NCBI RefSeq assembly: GCF_963576615.1
Contig: NC_088716.1
Coordinates: 62,342,228 to 62,406,227 of the forward strand
Origin: Watersipora subatra
Lineage: Eukaryota > Bryozoa > Gymnolaemata > Cheilostomatida > Watersiporidae
Direction: 5' to 3'
Length of the DNA: 64,000 nt
The notes below the pieces were generated by a model. It ran no database searches and was not told the DNA's origin. It saw only the letters and a list, made by a program, of their open reading frames with translations. A program made the translations under genes and the position numbers. Positions 23,342 through 35,884 of the stretch are shown piece by piece (within the stretch, counting starts at the first letter, position 1; each line of letters begins with the position of its first letter).

Positions 23342-26300
23342 CGGTTAACTGAAGTGCATTCAAGCATGAAGCTTTTTGTACTGTATGAATGTTGCAGTAA
23401 TTTTGAAAATGATAAACTGTAAATACATCGTAAATTGGGTCACTTACAAGCCTTCATAAAAGTGTTTCAAATACTAAACTATAAAAATGCCAATCAAAAG
23501 ATATGCAAATATGCTGATTGATCCTTGTCAGCACTTGTCATAATTTTATTTTTTTTCTTGTTTGTGATTTGTATCATTAGGTCACTCCCTACCAACTCAT
23601 GATTTTTGTGTTTATCTTAGCTAATTTCTACATATAGATACATCTAGCAGCATCAGCATTGCGAATATGTATACAGCTGGCGATAGCGTGTTGATACGCG
23701 GAGCGACCAATAATGTGATATAACACGCTGCTACACTGCCGCAGTTATGCAAATACGTATGTAAAATCAACATCTGCTCGCCATACTACAGAGCGCGTCA
23801 AAACAAGGCACATAATCACTTTGATGGCCGTGATATTAGCAGTCTTGTAATTCCTCAGATGCTAATTGTATTACATGCCTACCATGTGAGCAATTAAGGA
23901 GGGCAATCGAATTCACGGATCGTTGAGTAATGAGATGAGTGATAGATACGACTGACTACCAGTGATCCAGTTGGCTTTAAGGCGTTTGTAGTATTGCTTG
24001 TATATTAGGAATGGCACAAGACGCTCATGCGAATATGCTGTTGAAAGCAAGCGGTGACAGCTCGGAAGAAAAAGGTTAGCTTAGCTTTAAGAATAGGTTT
24101 GTGGCAAAATAGTTCCCGATATGTGCTATACGTGAACTTTATAGTTAGATAATATACTACCCTCTATAGATGGATAATATACTATACTCTATAGTTGGAT
24201 AATATACTATACTCTATAGTTGGATAATATACTACACTCTATAGTTGGATAATATACTATACTCTATAGTTGGATAATGTGCTATACTCGATAGTTGGAT
24301 AATATACTATACTCTATAGTTGGATAATATACTATACTCTATAGGTGGATAATATACTATACTCTATAGTTGGATAATATACTTTACTCTATAGTTGGAT
24401 AATATACTATACTCTATAGTTGGATAATATACTATACTCTATAGTTGGATAATATACTACCCTCTATAGATGGATAATATACTATACTCTATAGTTGGAT
24501 AATATACTATACTCTATAGTTGGATAATATACTATATTCTATAGTTGGATAATATACTATACTCTATATAGTTGGATAATATACTACATTCTATATTTGG
24601 ATAGTATACTACACGCTATAGCTAAAGAATATACTATACTTTATTAGTTCAGCCATATACTATAGTATATGATGATGATAACATCTATCTGGCAAATAAA
24701 AGTACAAGCTGACACAACCTTCAACTAACAGAATATGTAAGATCACACAGTAGTTTAAAATGAGCTTCAATGCTGGGTAAGACATCTGTTGCAACACGAC
24801 CTTAAGGCCCCTCATTATTACTGGCCATTACTTATATAATTTTGCACCAACATTTCAGTCTTGTTATGCTAATAACATAAACCTTTATAGAGTTCATTTA
24901 AATCTCGTGTGTGCAAGTTATTCTGATCAAATATTTATAATGTCAGATTATTGCTAAGCTAGTATTATGGATATTCACTTAGTAAAAAGGAGATTTAACT
25001 ATCCTAATAGATTTGATCCCAAGACCAGTATCAGCACTCACACTTACCAACCTAGACCAGAACATGTAAGGTGTTCATTAACCGATAATATAACAGTAGT
25101 ATACGACACAGCGGTTATCGTCTTCAGCGGGCTCAAAGAATCTTAGTAGATATCCTAAACGTTAGTAGCTGAGGTATTGTACGAGAGCTGTATAGGTCCA
25201 GCATAGATACAGGGAATATACAGAACTCATACATTCCTTTTATTTATGCTAACTTATAGGGAATGATATTGCTGTTTTGCTCCTTGAAAAGAAATGAGTT
25301 GAACAGTATAGACAAGCAAAGGAACCACTTTTAGGGGTCTGCAAGTGAACACTTTCCATATTGTTAGAAAAGCATTAGGTCATGCTACCTGATATGTACA
25401 GTTACATCCAGCCTCTAAATGCCTTTAATGTTGAGGAGCTAAGTGTGTTGTCAAATATTTCCTGTTTAAAATACTCAAATCGTATCTCCATTCTGACTGA
25501 CCATTATACCAGTCACAACATCTTATACCAGACACCAACAACTTATACCAGACACCAACACCTTATACCAGACACCAACAACTTATACCAGACACCAACA
25601 ACTTATACCAGACACCAACACCTTATACCAGACACCAACACCTTATACCAGACACCAACAACTTATACCAGACGCCAACACCTTATACCAGACACCAACA
25701 CCTTATACCAGACACCAACACCTAATATCAGACACCAACAACTTATACCAGACACCAACAACTTATACCAGACACCAACACCTTATACCAGACACCAACA
25801 ACTTATACCAGACACCAACACCTTATACCAGACACCAACAACTTATACCAGACACCAACAACTTATACCAGACGCCAACACCTTATACCAGACACCAACA
25901 CCTTATACCAGACACCAACACCTAATATCAGACACCAACAACTTATACCAGACGCCAACACCTTATACCAGACACCAACCCCTTATACCAGACACCAACA
26001 ACTTATACCAGACACCAACACCTTATACCAGACACCAACAACTTATACCAGACACCAACACCTAATATCAGACACCAACAACTTATACCAGACACCAACA
26101 ACTTATACCAGACACCAACAACTTATACCAGACACCAACACCTTATACCAGACACCAACACCTTATACCAGACACCAACAACTTATACCAGACACCAACA
26201 CCTAATATCAGACACCAACAACTTATACCAGACACCAACAACTTATACCAGACACCAACAACTTATACCAGACACCAACACCTTATACCAGACACCAACA

Positions 26301-29300
26301 CCTTATACCAGACACCAACAACTTATACCAGACGCCAACACCTTATACCAGACACCAACACCTTATACCAGACACCAACACCTAATATCAGACACCAACA
26401 ACTTATACCAGACACCAACAACTTATACCAGACACCAACACCTTATACCAGACACCAACAACTTATACCAGACACCAACACCTTATACCAGACACCAACA
26501 CCTTATACCAGACACCAACAACTTATACCAGACACCAACAACTTATACCAGACGCCAACACCTTATACCAGACACCAACACCTTATACCAGACACCAACA
26601 CCTAATATCAGACACCAACAACTTATACCAGACGCCAACACCTTATACCAGACACCAACACCTTATACCAGACACCAACAACTTATACCAGACACCAACA
26701 CCTTATACCAGACACCAACAACTTATACCAGACACCAACACCTTATACCAGACACCAAAAACTTATACCAGACACCAACAACTTATACCAGACACCAACA
26801 ACTTATACCAGACACCAACACCTTATACCAGACACCAACAACTTATACCAGACACCAACACCTAATATCAGACACCAACAACTTATACCAGACACCAACA
26901 CCTTATACCAGACACCAACACCTTATACCAGACACCAACACCTTATACCAGACACCAACACCTTATACCAGACACCAACAACTTATACCAGACACCAACA
27001 CCTAATATCAGACACCAACAACTTATACCAGACACCAACACCTTATACCAGACACCAACACCTTATACCAGACACCAACAACTTATACCAGACACCAACA
27101 CCTTATACCAGACACCAACAACTTATACCAGACACCAACACCTTATACCAGACACCAACAACTTATACCAGACACCAACACCTAATATCAGACACCAACA
27201 ACTTATACCAGACACCAACAACTTATACCAGACACCAACAACTTATACCAGACACCAACACCTTATACCAGACACCAACACCTTATACCAGACACCAACA
27301 ACTTATACCAGACACCAACACCTAATATCAGACACCAACAACTTATACCAGACACCAACAACTTATACCAGACACCAACAACTTATACCAGACACCAACA
27401 CCTTATACCAGACACCAACACCTTATACCAGACACCAACAACTTATACCAGACGCCAACACCTTATACCAGACACCAACACCTTATACCAGACACCAACA
27501 CCTAATATCAGACACCAACAACTTATACCAGACACCAACAACTTATACCAGACACCAACACCTTATACCAGACACCAACAACTTATACCAGACACCAACA
27601 CCTTATACCAGACACCAACAACTTATACCAGACACCAACAACTTATACCAGACGCCAACACCTTATACCAGACACCAACACCTTATACCAGACACCAACA
27701 CCTAATATCAGACACCAACAACTTATACCAGACGCCAACACCTTATACCAGACACCAACACCTTATACCAGACACCAACAACTTATACCAGACACCAACA
27801 ACTTATACCAGACACCAACAACTTATACCAGACACCAACACCTTATACCAGACACCAACAACTTATACCAGACACCAACACCTTATACCAGACACCAACA
27901 ACTTATACCAGACACCAACAACTTATACCAGACACCAACACCTTATACCAGACACCAACAACTTATACCAGACACCAACACCTAATATCAGACACCAACA
28001 ACTTATACCAGACACCAACAACTTATACCAGACACCAACACCTTATACCAGACACCAACAACTTATACCAGACACCAACACCTAATATCAGACACCAACA
28101 ACTTATACCAGACACCAACAACTTATACCAGACACCAACAACTTATACCAGACACCAACAACTTATACCAGACACCAACAACTTATACCAGACACCAACA
28201 CCTTATACCAGACACCAACAACTTATACCAGACACCAACACCTTATACCAGACACCAACACCTTATACCAGACACCAACACCTTATACCAGACACCAACA
28301 CCTTATACCAGACACCAACAACTTATACCAGACACCAACAACTTATACCAGACACCAACACCTTATACCAGACACCAACACCTTATACCAGACACCAACA
28401 CCTTATACCAGACACCAACAACTTATACCAGACACCAACACCTTATACCAGACACCAACACCTTATACCAGACACCAACAACTTATACCAGACACCAACA
28501 CCTTATACCAGACACCAACACCTTATACCAGACACCAACACCTTATACCAGACACCAACAACTTATACCAGACACCAACAACTTATACCAGACACCAACA
28601 ACTTATACCAGACACCAACACCTTATACCAGACACCAACACCTTATACCAGACACCAACACCTTATACCAGACACCAACACCTTATACCAGACACCAACA
28701 CCTTATACCAGACACCAACAACTTATACCAGACACCAACACCTTATACCAGACACCAACACCTTATACCAGACACCAACAACTTATACCAGACACCAACA
28801 CCTTATACCAGACACCAACACCTTATACCAGACACCAACACCTTATACCAGACACCAACACCTTATACCAGACACCAACAACTTATACCAGACACCAACA
28901 CCTTACCAATTTACATTATATAACAGAGTTATGCAAAAAGAGCTTTCTCTTTCAATACCCATAATTTACTTTACTATTTTTTGCTTTTTTTATCTCAAGG
29001 TCTGATTTGTTGTAAACAGCATCAACCGGTGTAACTAAAGCTATATCTATCTATTGTACTTAGTACATAACCCTGCTCTCAGCATAGTACGCAGTAATAA
29101 CTACTTTTAGTGTGCTCTTTACTCTAATGTGTTCATATATTTTTTAGAGCCGATGGGAGGTTGTGAAATTTGTCTGATGATTTTGTCTGTTTTTCTGGTG
29201 GTATGCACAGTGCCCTTCTCACTCTGTGTTTGCATTAAGGTGAGTTACTAAGGCTATATAATGAATACAAATAAATAATAGTAACAATTGAAACTGATAT

Positions 29301-32300
29301 GTACGTGTAATATGCAATGAGTAATATATTCACAAGCACTATTACCTACTGATTTACGACAGGCTCTGTATTAGTTAACGCTCATACTACTGTTTGTCAA
29401 CTCACGATAATCTATTGACACATTGCAATCTTTCGCTAACACTTCATTTTTTGTTGACACCCTCTTAACCTTAGCTGACATTTTTTCAGACTTGGTTGAC
29501 ACCCTGCTGTTCTTCAAAGTCATTCAGTTATCCTTTGTTGGCATGGTGTTATTCTTTGTTGAGACGCTGTTATTCTTTGCTGACACCCTGTTATCCTTTG
29601 TTGACACCCTGTTATTTTTTGTTGACACTCTGTTATTTTTTGTTGACACCCTGGTATTCTTTGTTGACACCCTGTTATCTTTTGTTGGCACCCTGTTAAC
29701 TTTTGTTGACACCCTGTTATCCTTTGTTGATACCCTGTTATTTTTTTGTTGACACGCTGTTATTCTTTGTTGACACGCTGTTATTCTTTGTTGACACCCT
29801 GGTATCTTTTGTTGACATGCTGTTATCTTTTGTTGACATGCTGTTATTCTTTGTTGAGACGCTGTTATTTTTTGTTGACACCCCGTTATCCTTTGTTGAC
29901 ACCGTGTTAATTTTTTCTGCCGCTCTATATGTGAATTGTAAACATTTTCACTTCGATTAAAAAACTAAATGCTGATTAAAACTGGTTTAAAGTAGTGTTA
30001 ATTAATATTGTTTTGGTGGACTATGGAAAAAACATAACATACACAACATCTACATGTACATACAGCTCTTGATTACATAACGATTAGTTTCTCATTCATA
30101 GACAAAATGGAGTTTATTTTTTATGTTTAAAGGTTCACAAGGTTTCTGCCTACTGTTTTGTTGTAAACTTCTGTTTCTAAATAAACTGCAAATACAAATT
30201 AAAAATTATTTGGCACCATCAATTTGTGGTGACAACTGACAAGTGGTGACAAGTGGTTGCAGATGGTCAAGCATTTCCTGTTTTGGCATGCTTGTAGGTA
30301 GTAACAGAATATGAAAGAGCAGTCATCTTCAGGTTGGGAAGAGTACGAGGAGGTGCAAAAGGACCTGGTGAGTACAGAATGTGTGTCTATAGGAATAATA
30401 AAAAATAGTTAATCATGAATAACATTTTCGTAGTATTAGCTTGACATAAAAAACTAATAGTACTTAGAGAAATAATTCTATTTAGTATATCAACTCTATT
30501 TAGAATACCAACTCAATTTAGAATATTAACTTTATTTAGAATGGTAACTCTATTTATTATATCAACTCTAATTAGTATACCAACTCTATTTAGAATATTA
30601 ACTCTTTTTAGAATACCAACTTTATTTAGAATACTAACTCTATTTAGAATATTAACTCTATTTAGAATACTAACTCTATTTAGAATACCAACTCTATTTA
30701 AAATATTAACTCTATTTAGAATACCAACTCTATTTAGAATACTAATTCTATTTAGAATACTAACTCTATTTAGAATACCAACTCTATCTAGATTACCAAC
30801 TCTATTTAGCATACTCGCTCTATTTAGAATATCAACTCTAGTTAGTATACCAACTCTAGATAGTATACCAACTCTATTTAGAATATCAACTCTAGTTAGT
30901 ATACCAACTCTAGTTAATATACCAACTCTATTTAAAATACTAACTCTATTTAGAATACTAACTCTATTTATAATACTAACTCTATTTAGAATATCAACTC
31001 TATTTAGAATACCAACTCTATTTAGAATACCAACTCTATTTAGAATATCAACTCTATTTAGAATACTAATTCTATTTAGAATACTAACTCTATTTAGCAT
31101 ACTAATTCTATTTAGAATACCAACTATGCTTAGAATGATTTTGCTAGAGCCTATTGTTAACATTAACATAACTAAAGAAAACATTTTTTCTAACAGTATA
31201 AAAATATGTGTAAGAAGTCTTCCAGAAATACAGAGATGCAGCAGAGGATAAATTTTTTACTCACCACAGACTAGTGTTATACATATCATACTCACCATAG
31301 ACTAGTGTTATACATATTATATTCACCACAGACTAGTGTTATACATATTATACTCACCACAGACTAGTGTTATACGTATTTTGTGTCTAGTTAACATGCT
31401 TATTAAGTTAGTGAGCAATGCTAAGGGACTGAAAGATTTCATCACACTCATAAAATCAATATTTACTACTGCAGGAATGTTCTTCGTATTCCCCTGCATG
31501 GACAATATAGTGAAAATAGACTTGAGAACTATTACATATGATGTTCCACCGCAAGAGGTTAGTTTCTATCAAGCAATACTGGAAGTGGTCCCATTACTTC
31601 CTGCACTTGTAGTAAAAGCTGACACAATCTACCTATGATATGCACACAACTAACAAGCCTTGCATAGATCTGTACACATCTACATTTACACATATGTACA
31701 TGTACACATCTACATCAGTACATGTACACATCTACATGTACATATGGTTAATGAATGTCTGCTATAGCTACTTTGTCTAAGTTGACTGTGCAATAATCTT
31801 CCTAACAATAAATTGCACCTCGTTGATAGATTCTAACAAAAGACTCGGTGACAGTAGCAGTCGACGCTGTGTGCTACTTCCGAATCTGTAACCCTGTTTT
31901 AAGTATCAACTCTGTTGCCAATGCCCACCGATCAACACACCTTTTGGCCCAGACAACTCTCAGGAACCATCTTGGCCTCAGAACTTTGTCAGAAATTCTG
32001 AGTGAAAGAGATGAAATTGCCCACAATCTTCAAAATAGCTTAGACGAAGCGACTGACCCTTGGGGAGTTAAGGTATGTACCTCCTGAGGCGCTGAAGGTA
32101 TAACTGAACCTTGGGAAGTTAAGGTATGTACCTCCTAAGGCACTAAAGGTATAACTGACCCTTGGGAAGTTAAGGTATGTACCTCCTGAGGCACTGAAGG
32201 TATAACTGAACCTTGGGAAGTTAAGGTATGTACCTCCTGAGGCACTGAAGGTATAATTGAACCTTGGGAAGTTAAGGTATGTACCTCCTAAGGCACTGAA

Positions 32301-34610
32301 GGTATAACTGACCCTTGGGGAGTTAAGGTATGTACCTCCTGAGGCACTGAAGGTATAACTGAACCTTGGGAAGTTAAGGTATGTACCTCCTAAGGCGCTG
32401 AAGGTATAGGCATGTATACTAGGTGAAAGCAGTAATATGTATTATGGACAACAGTAAAAATATGTACAGCAGAAAAGATTGAAGACAGCAGATGAAATCA
32501 AGGTCACTTTTAAAAGTTTACCCACTATAACCTTCCAAGATTCTGCTGCAGTAACTTTCAAACATAATTTTGTCCTCTTTTTTTATAAAGAGTTCTTTTT
32601 CCATCATGCAAAGCTTAATTGTATCTATTCATTTCAAATATACTAGCTTTTGTTTAACTTCTTCTTTTGCTAGAAGAGTAAGACTGTTACACTTTTACAT
32701 ATAATTGAATTGCACTGAATGCACTGATTGTGTCTTGATCAGATCTCAAAATCGATTCTTTCCATTTGGATGAATCATAATCCCGTTACTCTGTTTCAAG
32801 TTGAAAACATGCACTTCATTCTTTGTTGTTGTACATGTATCTATAAATAGACCAGTTAAATTAATGTAAGATGGAACTATGTTGTTATTTTGATGCATAG
32901 GAAGTGTCAGAACGAGAAGTTTTCGGTCAGCTAGTTTTCTACAGATTTCTTATCTTTTATATGTTGTATATTAAAATAATGAAAATAAATACATACATAC
33001 ATAGCTAGTAAATAATATTCTTAACTTATTGTTGGCAACCAGCCACTCACAGGTTGCACATTTGTTAGTAGAGGTACTGCAGCAAGCGAAGACTAAGAAC
33101 CTGGGTGACTCCGCAAGCATCTCTAAAAATGTCTTCATGCTACTCAAACTAACATTAATAATATGCATGTAAAAAGTTTGTTTCTTCAGTCTTCAGTTCT
33201 TGTTAACGTAAGTGAGTGGTAATGTATGTATACTCGAGTTTCTTCCAGAGACTGGGAGTTTGAGTGCCTCAAGATCTTAGCCGTTTTCATGACGCGCTTT
33301 CCTACAACTGTGTTGTATTGATTGTTGCTAGTATTTAGTCAAACCACATTTGATTTGTAGGCGTTATTGCATCAAATGCTCCAATAACTACAGAAATTAC
33401 AATTGCTTTTATATGCCAGAACCTTTCAATCTTCTATCCGCCTGGGGAAATTTCTTCTCTCCCAATTTCTTTGTAGGCTGATTGTTTTAGTTATTAGGTT
33501 CTAGCATACCTGTTATAGTAGATCTTTTGCTCTACAGCTTTATATATAGATAAACATATAAATATGATCTTATATTTAGATTTATATATATCTTTATGTA
33601 AATGTTTATTTATGTATTTATTTATATATATTTATACATATTTATATATAGTATACAGATGATGTAATGTTTATATTAAAGCAATTTATATGAAAGTTAT
33701 GCCGCTGTGACCTTCACCTGCACGGCATTAAGATCTTTCATTAAAGTATGCCGATATTCATAAGGCAGAAATAAAGGTTGAGGGTTACTGGATCAGAATA
33801 TCATGCTTTGGTTTTTACAGGTAGAAAGAGTAGAGCTGAAGGATGTCAGGCTACCACACCAGTTGCAGAGGGCTATGGCTGCAGAGGCGGAGGCCTCCAG
33901 AGAAGCTAAGGCTAAGGTAGGTTGTATTATTCAGCACTTGCTCAGCTTCGTGATGTTTATACATTTTACAGGTGAAATTACAAGACAATGTCTGCTGCTC
34001 AGGTACAAAAATACGTCTTGAGGTTTGCTCATCCGACATTAATAGATGATAAGTGGATTGATACAATTGAACAGCTCTTTAGTTAGTGTAGGATGACTCT
34101 ATGGCTGATGCTGCAGTACTATAGCAAGATGTAGATCACTCTATGATTGATGTTGAATTACTATAACAGGATGTAGATCACTCTATGGTTGATCTTTAAT
34201 TACCACAGCAAGCTGTAGATCACTCTATGATTGATACTGAACTCCTATAGCGGGCTGTAAATGGATCTATATGTGATGCCAAAGGTCTGTATTGCTAGTC
34301 CTACATAAATAGTCTTTTACTAGTCAAGTCATAAGGGTATGGTTATTACATTAGTTGACACTCTAAGATGGCGGAGAAGGAATATTTACTAGCTAAGTTG
34401 TACGATTACTTTATGCAGGTGATTGCTGCCGAGGGAGAACAAAGGGCATCCAAAGCTCTAAAAGAAGCCGCTGACGTAATGAGCACATCAGGCACTGCGC
34501 TGCAGCTCAGGTATCTGCAGACACTGAGTAACGTGGCAGCCGAGAAGAACTCGACCATCATCTTCCCCATTCCTATTGACATGATGAGTACATTCGCAAA
34601 AAAGGACTAG
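22613..34610 (+). CDS. STOM-like: Stomatin-like protein, copy C (7 coding exons, 286 aa)
   Basis: Paralog of copy B with the same exon plan. Exons: 22613-22697, 29148-29239, 30298-30367, 31475-31557, 31830-32072, 33821-33916, 34419-34610, all GT-AG with phases 1, 0, 1, 0, 0, 0. Exon 1 (28 codons plus 1 nt, starting [14 protein letters not shown]) was picked because it has an ATG, a GTAAGC donor and phase 1. The remaining exons give the hydrophobic hairpin (PFSLCVCIK), [25 protein letters not shown], the SPFH core, the [12 protein letters not shown] helix and a [15 protein letters not shown] end. Introns 1, 2, 3, 5 and 6 each hold a different tandem array; intron 4 has only a short ACATGTAC cluster. 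The first exon is inferred, and exons 2-7 are near certain. A second candidate first exon is listed separately. Confidence 0.9.
23300..23342. repeat. CA/CG-type microsatellite
   Basis: Alternating ACACACAC and GCACGCAC runs in intron 1 of copy C. Alternating purine-pyrimidine sequence of this kind can adopt Z-DNA. Confidence 0.9.
24011..24074 (+). CDS. STOM-like: Candidate alternative first exon of stomatin C
   Basis: ATG at 24011 opens 21 codons plus 1 nt ([20 protein letters not shown] then K) and ends at a GTTAGC donor at 24075. The phase (1) fits exon 2 at 29148, so splicing would give a 279-aa isoform differing only in the cytosolic N-terminus. It lies inside intron 1, as an internal promoter exon would. 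Evidence is start, donor and phase only. It could be a chance frame, but its polar, charged content resembles the first exons of the other copies. Confidence 0.55.
24133..24640. repeat. 25-bp minisatellite in intron 1 of stomatin C
   Basis: About 19 units of ATAGTTGGATAATATACTAT plus ACTCT, starting ~60 bp after the candidate alternative exon. Ends are more divergent than the centre. Confidence 0.9.
25501..28905. repeat. 20-bp minisatellite, about 170 copies
   Basis: A single array of about 3.4 kb of CTTATACCAGACACCAACA-type units in intron 1 of copy C. Four common variants occur: starting with A or with C, a CCTAATATCA form, and a GACGCC form. The 20-bp phase is kept throughout with no net insertion or deletion. 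A recurrent variant order (GACGCC, two C types, CCTAATATCA, then A) appears near 25661, 25861, 26321, 26541, 27441 and 27641, showing block duplication. The last ~800 bp lack the two rarer variants. Confidence 0.97.
29432..29910. repeat. 21-bp minisatellite in intron 2 of stomatin C
   Basis: About 22 units of TTGTTGACACCCTGTTATTC-like sequence. It yields a VDTLLFF-type peptide repeat in one frame, a by-product of the 21-bp period. Confidence 0.9.
30470..31130. repeat. 18-bp minisatellite in intron 3 of stomatin C
   Basis: About 37 units of AACTCTATTTAGAATACC and AATATT/ATACTA variants. Open on both strands owing to its 18-bp period. Confidence 0.92.
31258..31382. repeat. 31-bp tandem repeat, 4 copies
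   Basis: Units share CACCACAGACTAGTGTTATA. Also in intron 3 of copy C, about 90 bp before exon 4. Confidence 0.9.
31680..31748. repeat. ACATGTAC cluster in intron 4 of stomatin C
   Basis: Repeated TACATGTACACATCTACAT motifs, internally palindromic. Confidence 0.75.
32056..32405 (+). repeat. 51-bp minisatellite that repeats the exon-5 splice donor
   Basis: The unit begins in the last codons of exon 5 (CTTGGGGAGTTAAG) and includes the donor GTATGTACCTCC. The true donor is at 32073, and further copies of AAG|GTATGT lie at 32124, 32175, 32226, 32277, 32328 and 32379, exactly 51 bp apart. Every unit has an in-frame stop (GTA TGT ACC TCC then TGA or TAA) right after the donor, so using a later donor would truncate the protein. 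Confidence 0.92.
33530..33662. repeat. TATTTATATA-rich low-complexity tract
   Basis: Irregular A/T simple sequence in intron 5 of copy C. Confidence 0.7.
34086..34270. repeat. 42-bp tandem repeat in intron 6 of stomatin C
   Basis: Four units sharing TGTAGATCACTCTATG and diverged in between; older-looking than the other arrays. Confidence 0.8.
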
Positions 34611-35228
34611 GCATCTGTGCCAGCGGTGACAGCAGGATGAGCATATTTATAGAATACTGTATTTTTAAATTGATGCTCCAATGCATAATATTGAAGCGGA
34701 GCCGAAAGGTTTCCTTAAGTTGAACCTATTTGTCGCTAATGATGGACATGGGAATGATGAATTGCCATAGCCTGGTGGTGTGGTAGAGCTCACTTAGAGC
34801 ACTTAGGGGCGTATGCGGCTCCTAAGTATGATAAGTTGTTGTTGCTATAAAGTATATCACTATACTGTACTTGTATTATAGTATATCATATCATCTGGTG
34901 TATTATTCATAGCCAGAAATGGAGGGTTCATTGCAAGCTATGAGCACTTGCATAACTTGCATTTTTGCCTTTTCATATTGTTGTATATAAATATCTTTCC
35001 TTATAATCTCCCCCATTATTTTTTCCAATACTCTTATTTATCCCTGAAATTAAGTTTTTACTGGATACAAAGCTATTAACAGTTCTCTATTATTATGTAA
35101 AGGGTGGTTACAATATAATAGGTGATAATAACAAATATTTTCTCAAAATTCTCCAAAGCGGAGCATTAGTTCATTAAAGACTTTTAATGAACTGAATTTT
35201 AAAATATTGTACTTTCTGAGAGGGTATC
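34611..35228 (+). other. 3' flank / probable 3' UTR of stomatin C
   Basis: Follows the stop codon. Nothing but AT-rich sequence and a short palindromic GGCGTATGCGGCTCC stretch near 34810 is seen. Confidence 0.35.
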
Positions 35229-35640
35229 AGGGTGGCCTAGTGGTATCGCCTTTGGCTGTCAACCATGCTCAATGTTGTTGATTTGAGTCCTGCTTAATGC
35301 CGATCTGACAAAAAGCTCTCAGCAAGCTTTCAACCCTAAATTGCTGGGTCTTTCGGATCTAGACCATAAATTGGAGGCCTCGTGTACTACACAAACAATG
35401 TGGGCACATTAAAGGTCCACCTCTGTCCTTCACACACTGGGCAAGGGAAATGGCTACCTGGCTCTGTCAGACTTGACGTGTTGCCAAGGCATCCCTTCGA
35501 GCTAATCTGACATTTCCGGAAGTGGTAGATATTGAGAACTGGGACACTTCTTCTCTACCATACTGCTTGACCCAAGCTTGCATCGCTAAGATGAAAGTCA
35601 TTGTCGATTTCCAACAGACAGCAAGCCTTACTTTTTGAAA
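35229..35640 (+). mobile_element. tRNA-derived SINE
   Basis: GGGTGGCCTAGTGGTATCGC matches an A box and GATTTGAGTCC, about 40 nt on, matches a B box. A body of ~330 bp follows, containing GGGCACATTAAAGGTCCACC, a motif like the conserved core found in several invertebrate SINE families (from memory). The tail is not sharply defined. Confidence 0.65.
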
Positions 35641-35884
35641 TCATCATGGTCATATCTTCTCTTATATTACTGCCACATTGAAGGCATGAATGTAATCTTA
35701 ACTATAAAAGGAGCCAAGTTCGTCCATCCATCTGTCAAAACCCAGAAAAAGAGAAGGGATCTAAAAAAAAGATTACATTGTATGATATTTGAAACCCAAC
35801 ATTCAGCACAACACTACTATCTGCACCATTTGTTCACCAATCGTATGTTTATTATTGTTGTGCCTATACTTAGTCTCTGTGCTT

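Noticed and set aside
25382-26065. 227-codon repetitive frame
   Set aside because: Lies in intron 1 of stomatin C and consists of the 20-bp array; it ends where the reading phase meets a variant unit.
30513-31251. Repetitive frames on both strands (LFRILT / LNRVSI type)
   Set aside because: 18-bp array in intron 3; open by period alone.
31848-32087. Frame starting [11 protein letters not shown] as a separate gene
   Set aside because: It is exon 5 of stomatin C; the Met is the alternative start GTG within the exon, and the reading frame enters from exon 4.
34770-34850. AGCCTGGTGGTGTGGTAGAG as a tRNA or SINE head
   Set aside because: A-box-like only; no B box at the right distance and no cloverleaf.
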